Assembly (NCBI GenBank): GCA_020723545.1
Contig: DYIS01000037.1
Span: 1-13,616 of the forward strand
Length of the DNA: 13,616 nt
DNA from: Ktedonobacter racemifer
GTDB lineage: Bacteria; Chloroflexota; DTOL01; JACQYG01
Direction of reading: 5' to 3'
Part shown: piece by piece, positions 12,519 to 13,616 of the stretch
How the letters are laid out: every line of letters starts with the position of its first letter
Numbering within the stretch: position 1 is the stretch's first letter
Position numbers and translations under genes: made by a program
The notes under the pieces: generated by a model
Seen by the model: the letters and a program-made list of their open reading frames with translations, nothing else
The model's database searches: none
What the model was told of the DNA's origin: nothing

Positions 12519-13616
12519 TCACGAGCGTAACCACTCCGGCAGTCGCTGGACCAGGCTGCCATAGCTGGTCGAGGTGGAGCACTTGTCCCGGCGGCGTTTG
12601 ACCTCCACGCAGTCGTTGGAGAGCGTCCGCGGGCTGATGACGACCCGCAGCGGCAATCCAAGCAAGTCGGCATCGTTGAACTTGACCCCTGGGCTCTCCA
12701 AACGATCGTCAAATAGCACTTCGTGCCCGCCGTCGCGAAGAGCGGTGTACAACTTTTCCGCCGCCTGGTGAACGTTATCATTGTCCACGCCCAGGGCACA
12801 AAGGTGAATCGTGTAAGGGGCAATGGCCTGGGGCCAGATGATGCCCCTTTCGTCGTGATTTTGCTCCACCGCGGCGGCCAAGAGTCGTCCGATGCCGATG
12901 CCATAGCAGCCCATGAGAACAGGCTGTTCATGGCCATTTCTATCCAGAAAGGTTGCCCTCATGGGCTCGCTGTAGAGCGTTCCCAGTTTGAAAACGTGGC
13001 CCACCTCTAGCCCCTTGGCGATCTGCAGAGAGCCCGGGCACCTGGGGCAGCCATCTCCATCCCGCGCCAGGGCGATGTCGGCCAGAGTTTCTGCCGTGAA
13101 ATCCCGGGGGTAATTCACGTTCACGAGATGGATATCCGAGCGGTTGCCCCCAGCCACGAAGTTATTTCCATCGGCCACGGAATCGTCGGCGATGATGGGG
13201 ATGCCGGTCAACCCCACCGGCGAGGCGGAGCCGGCCACCAGGCCGGCTAACTTCACCTCTTCATCGGAGGCCAGGCGCAACTCCTGGCATTGTAGCAGGT
13301 TTCTCAGCTTCACCTCGTTGATGGTGAGATCACCCCGAATGACCGCGAAGATCAACCGCCCATCGGCGGCATAAAAGACCGCTTTCAGGGTCTTATGCTC
13401 GGGGATCCCCAAGAAGGCAGCCAGCGCGGCTATGGTCTTGACTCCCGGCGTGGAGACTTCATACAGTGAGGCTGGCGCTCCCTGGGCAATATGTACTTTC
13501 CTGGCCCGGGCCTTCTCCCGGTTGGCAGCATATCCGCACTGCCCACATCGCACCACCTCATCGTCGCCCGCCGGACCCAGCAAAATGAATTCCAGGGATT
13601 CTTTTCCGCCAATGGG
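12519..13616 (-). CDS. proS: Prolyl-tRNA synthetase, C-terminal 365 residues (partial)
   Basis: The gene enters from the right edge in frame (P-I-G-G-K-E-S-L-E-F) and stops at TGA 12521-12519. Bacterial ProRS of this class is about 570-600 residues, so roughly the first 200 are missing. Visible parts in order are the catalytic-domain segment with CGQCGYAANREKA, the YbaK-like editing insertion (KTLKAVFYAADGRLIFAVIRGDLTINE through NNFVAGGNRSDIHLVNV), class II motif 3 (GCYGIGIGRLLAAAVEQNHDERGIIWP), and the anticodon-binding domain ending in PEWLRS. It charges tRNA-Pro, and the insertion clears Ala-tRNA-Pro. The CPRCPGSL segment after the insertion is typical. The internal TTG at 13583 should not be taken as a start, because coding similarity continues upstream of it. 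It is followed by a promoter for nusA, so it is probably a separate or only partly linked transcription unit. Confidence 0.95.
   Translation of the reverse strand, partial: PIGGKESLEFILLGPAGDDEVVRCGQCGYAANREKARARKVHIAQGAPASLYEVSTPGVKTIAALAAFLGIPEHKTLKAVFYAADGRLIFAVIRGDLTINEVKLRNLLQCQELRLASDEEVKLAGLVAGSASPVGLTGIPIIADDSVADGNNFVAGGNRSDIHLVNVNYPRDFTAETLADIALARDGDGCPRCPGSLQIAKGLEVGHVFKLGTLYSEPMRATFLDRNGHEQPVLMGCYGIGIGRLLAAAVEQNHDERGIIWPQAIAPYTIHLCALGVDNDNVHQAAEKLYTALRDGGHEVLFDDRLESPGVKFNDADLLGLPLRVVISPRTLSNDCVEVKRRRDKCSTSTSYGSLVQRLPEWLRS

Noticed and set aside
13583..13583. TTG 13583 as the start of proS
   Set aside because: The frame continues to the window edge with residues G-G-K-E-S-L-E-F typical of ProRS. 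The true start lies outside the window.

Overview
The window looks like a chromosomal segment of a GC-rich bacterium. The conserved minus-strand order proS, nusA, ylxR, infB, rbfA, nrnA, truB, ribF, tyrS, with no rimP next to nusA, together with an EF-G-like factor and a small prokaryotic SpeD, would fit a member of Chloroflexota. That placement is an inference from gene order and protein style, not a proof. Codon use is strongly G/C-ending, except for a short, more AT-rich stretch around a hicBA toxin-antitoxin remnant near the left end. No tRNA, rRNA, CRISPR array or insertion sequence was seen.

Left part, plus strand (1-3268): the last 37 codons of an unrecognised gene; a perfect 10-bp dyad; hicB (antitoxin-like); a hicA toxin gene broken by one missing base; speD (S-adenosylmethionine decarboxylase proenzyme), whose start lies 10 bases after the hicA stop; then a good sigma-70-type promoter, an EF-G-like translation GTPase gene and a strong hairpin terminator. 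The terminator separates it from the convergent tyrS.

Right part, minus strand (13616 down to 3280): proS (its N-terminal part lies outside the window), then a promoter and 5'-end hairpin leading into nusA, ylxR, infB, rbfA, nrnA, truB and ribF, packed with gaps of 3-36 bases. This is a translation, transcription and RNA-processing operon. nusA carries an in-frame TGA between its RNA-polymerase-binding domain and its S1-KH-KH part. tyrS follows ribF but has its own promoter, whose -35 box overlaps the ribF stop codon, and a roughly 210-base leader.

The most interesting signal is the tyrS leader. It contains a short ORF with a Shine-Dalgarno sequence and two closely spaced Tyr codons. After it come four RNA segments able to form mutually exclusive 1:2, 2:3 and 3:4 hairpins, the last being a GC-rich stem followed by two U5 runs. 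This is the architecture of ribosome-mediated, leader-peptide attenuation, here apparently controlling tyrosyl-tRNA synthetase in place of the usual T-box. Next in interest are the nusA internal stop and the hicA frameshift. Both differ from intact genes by one base, so they may be sequence errors, recent mutations, or genuine recoding or splitting. Three promoters (EF-G-like gene, tyrS, nusA operon) share a 17-base spacer and an extended TGC-TATnnT -10 element.
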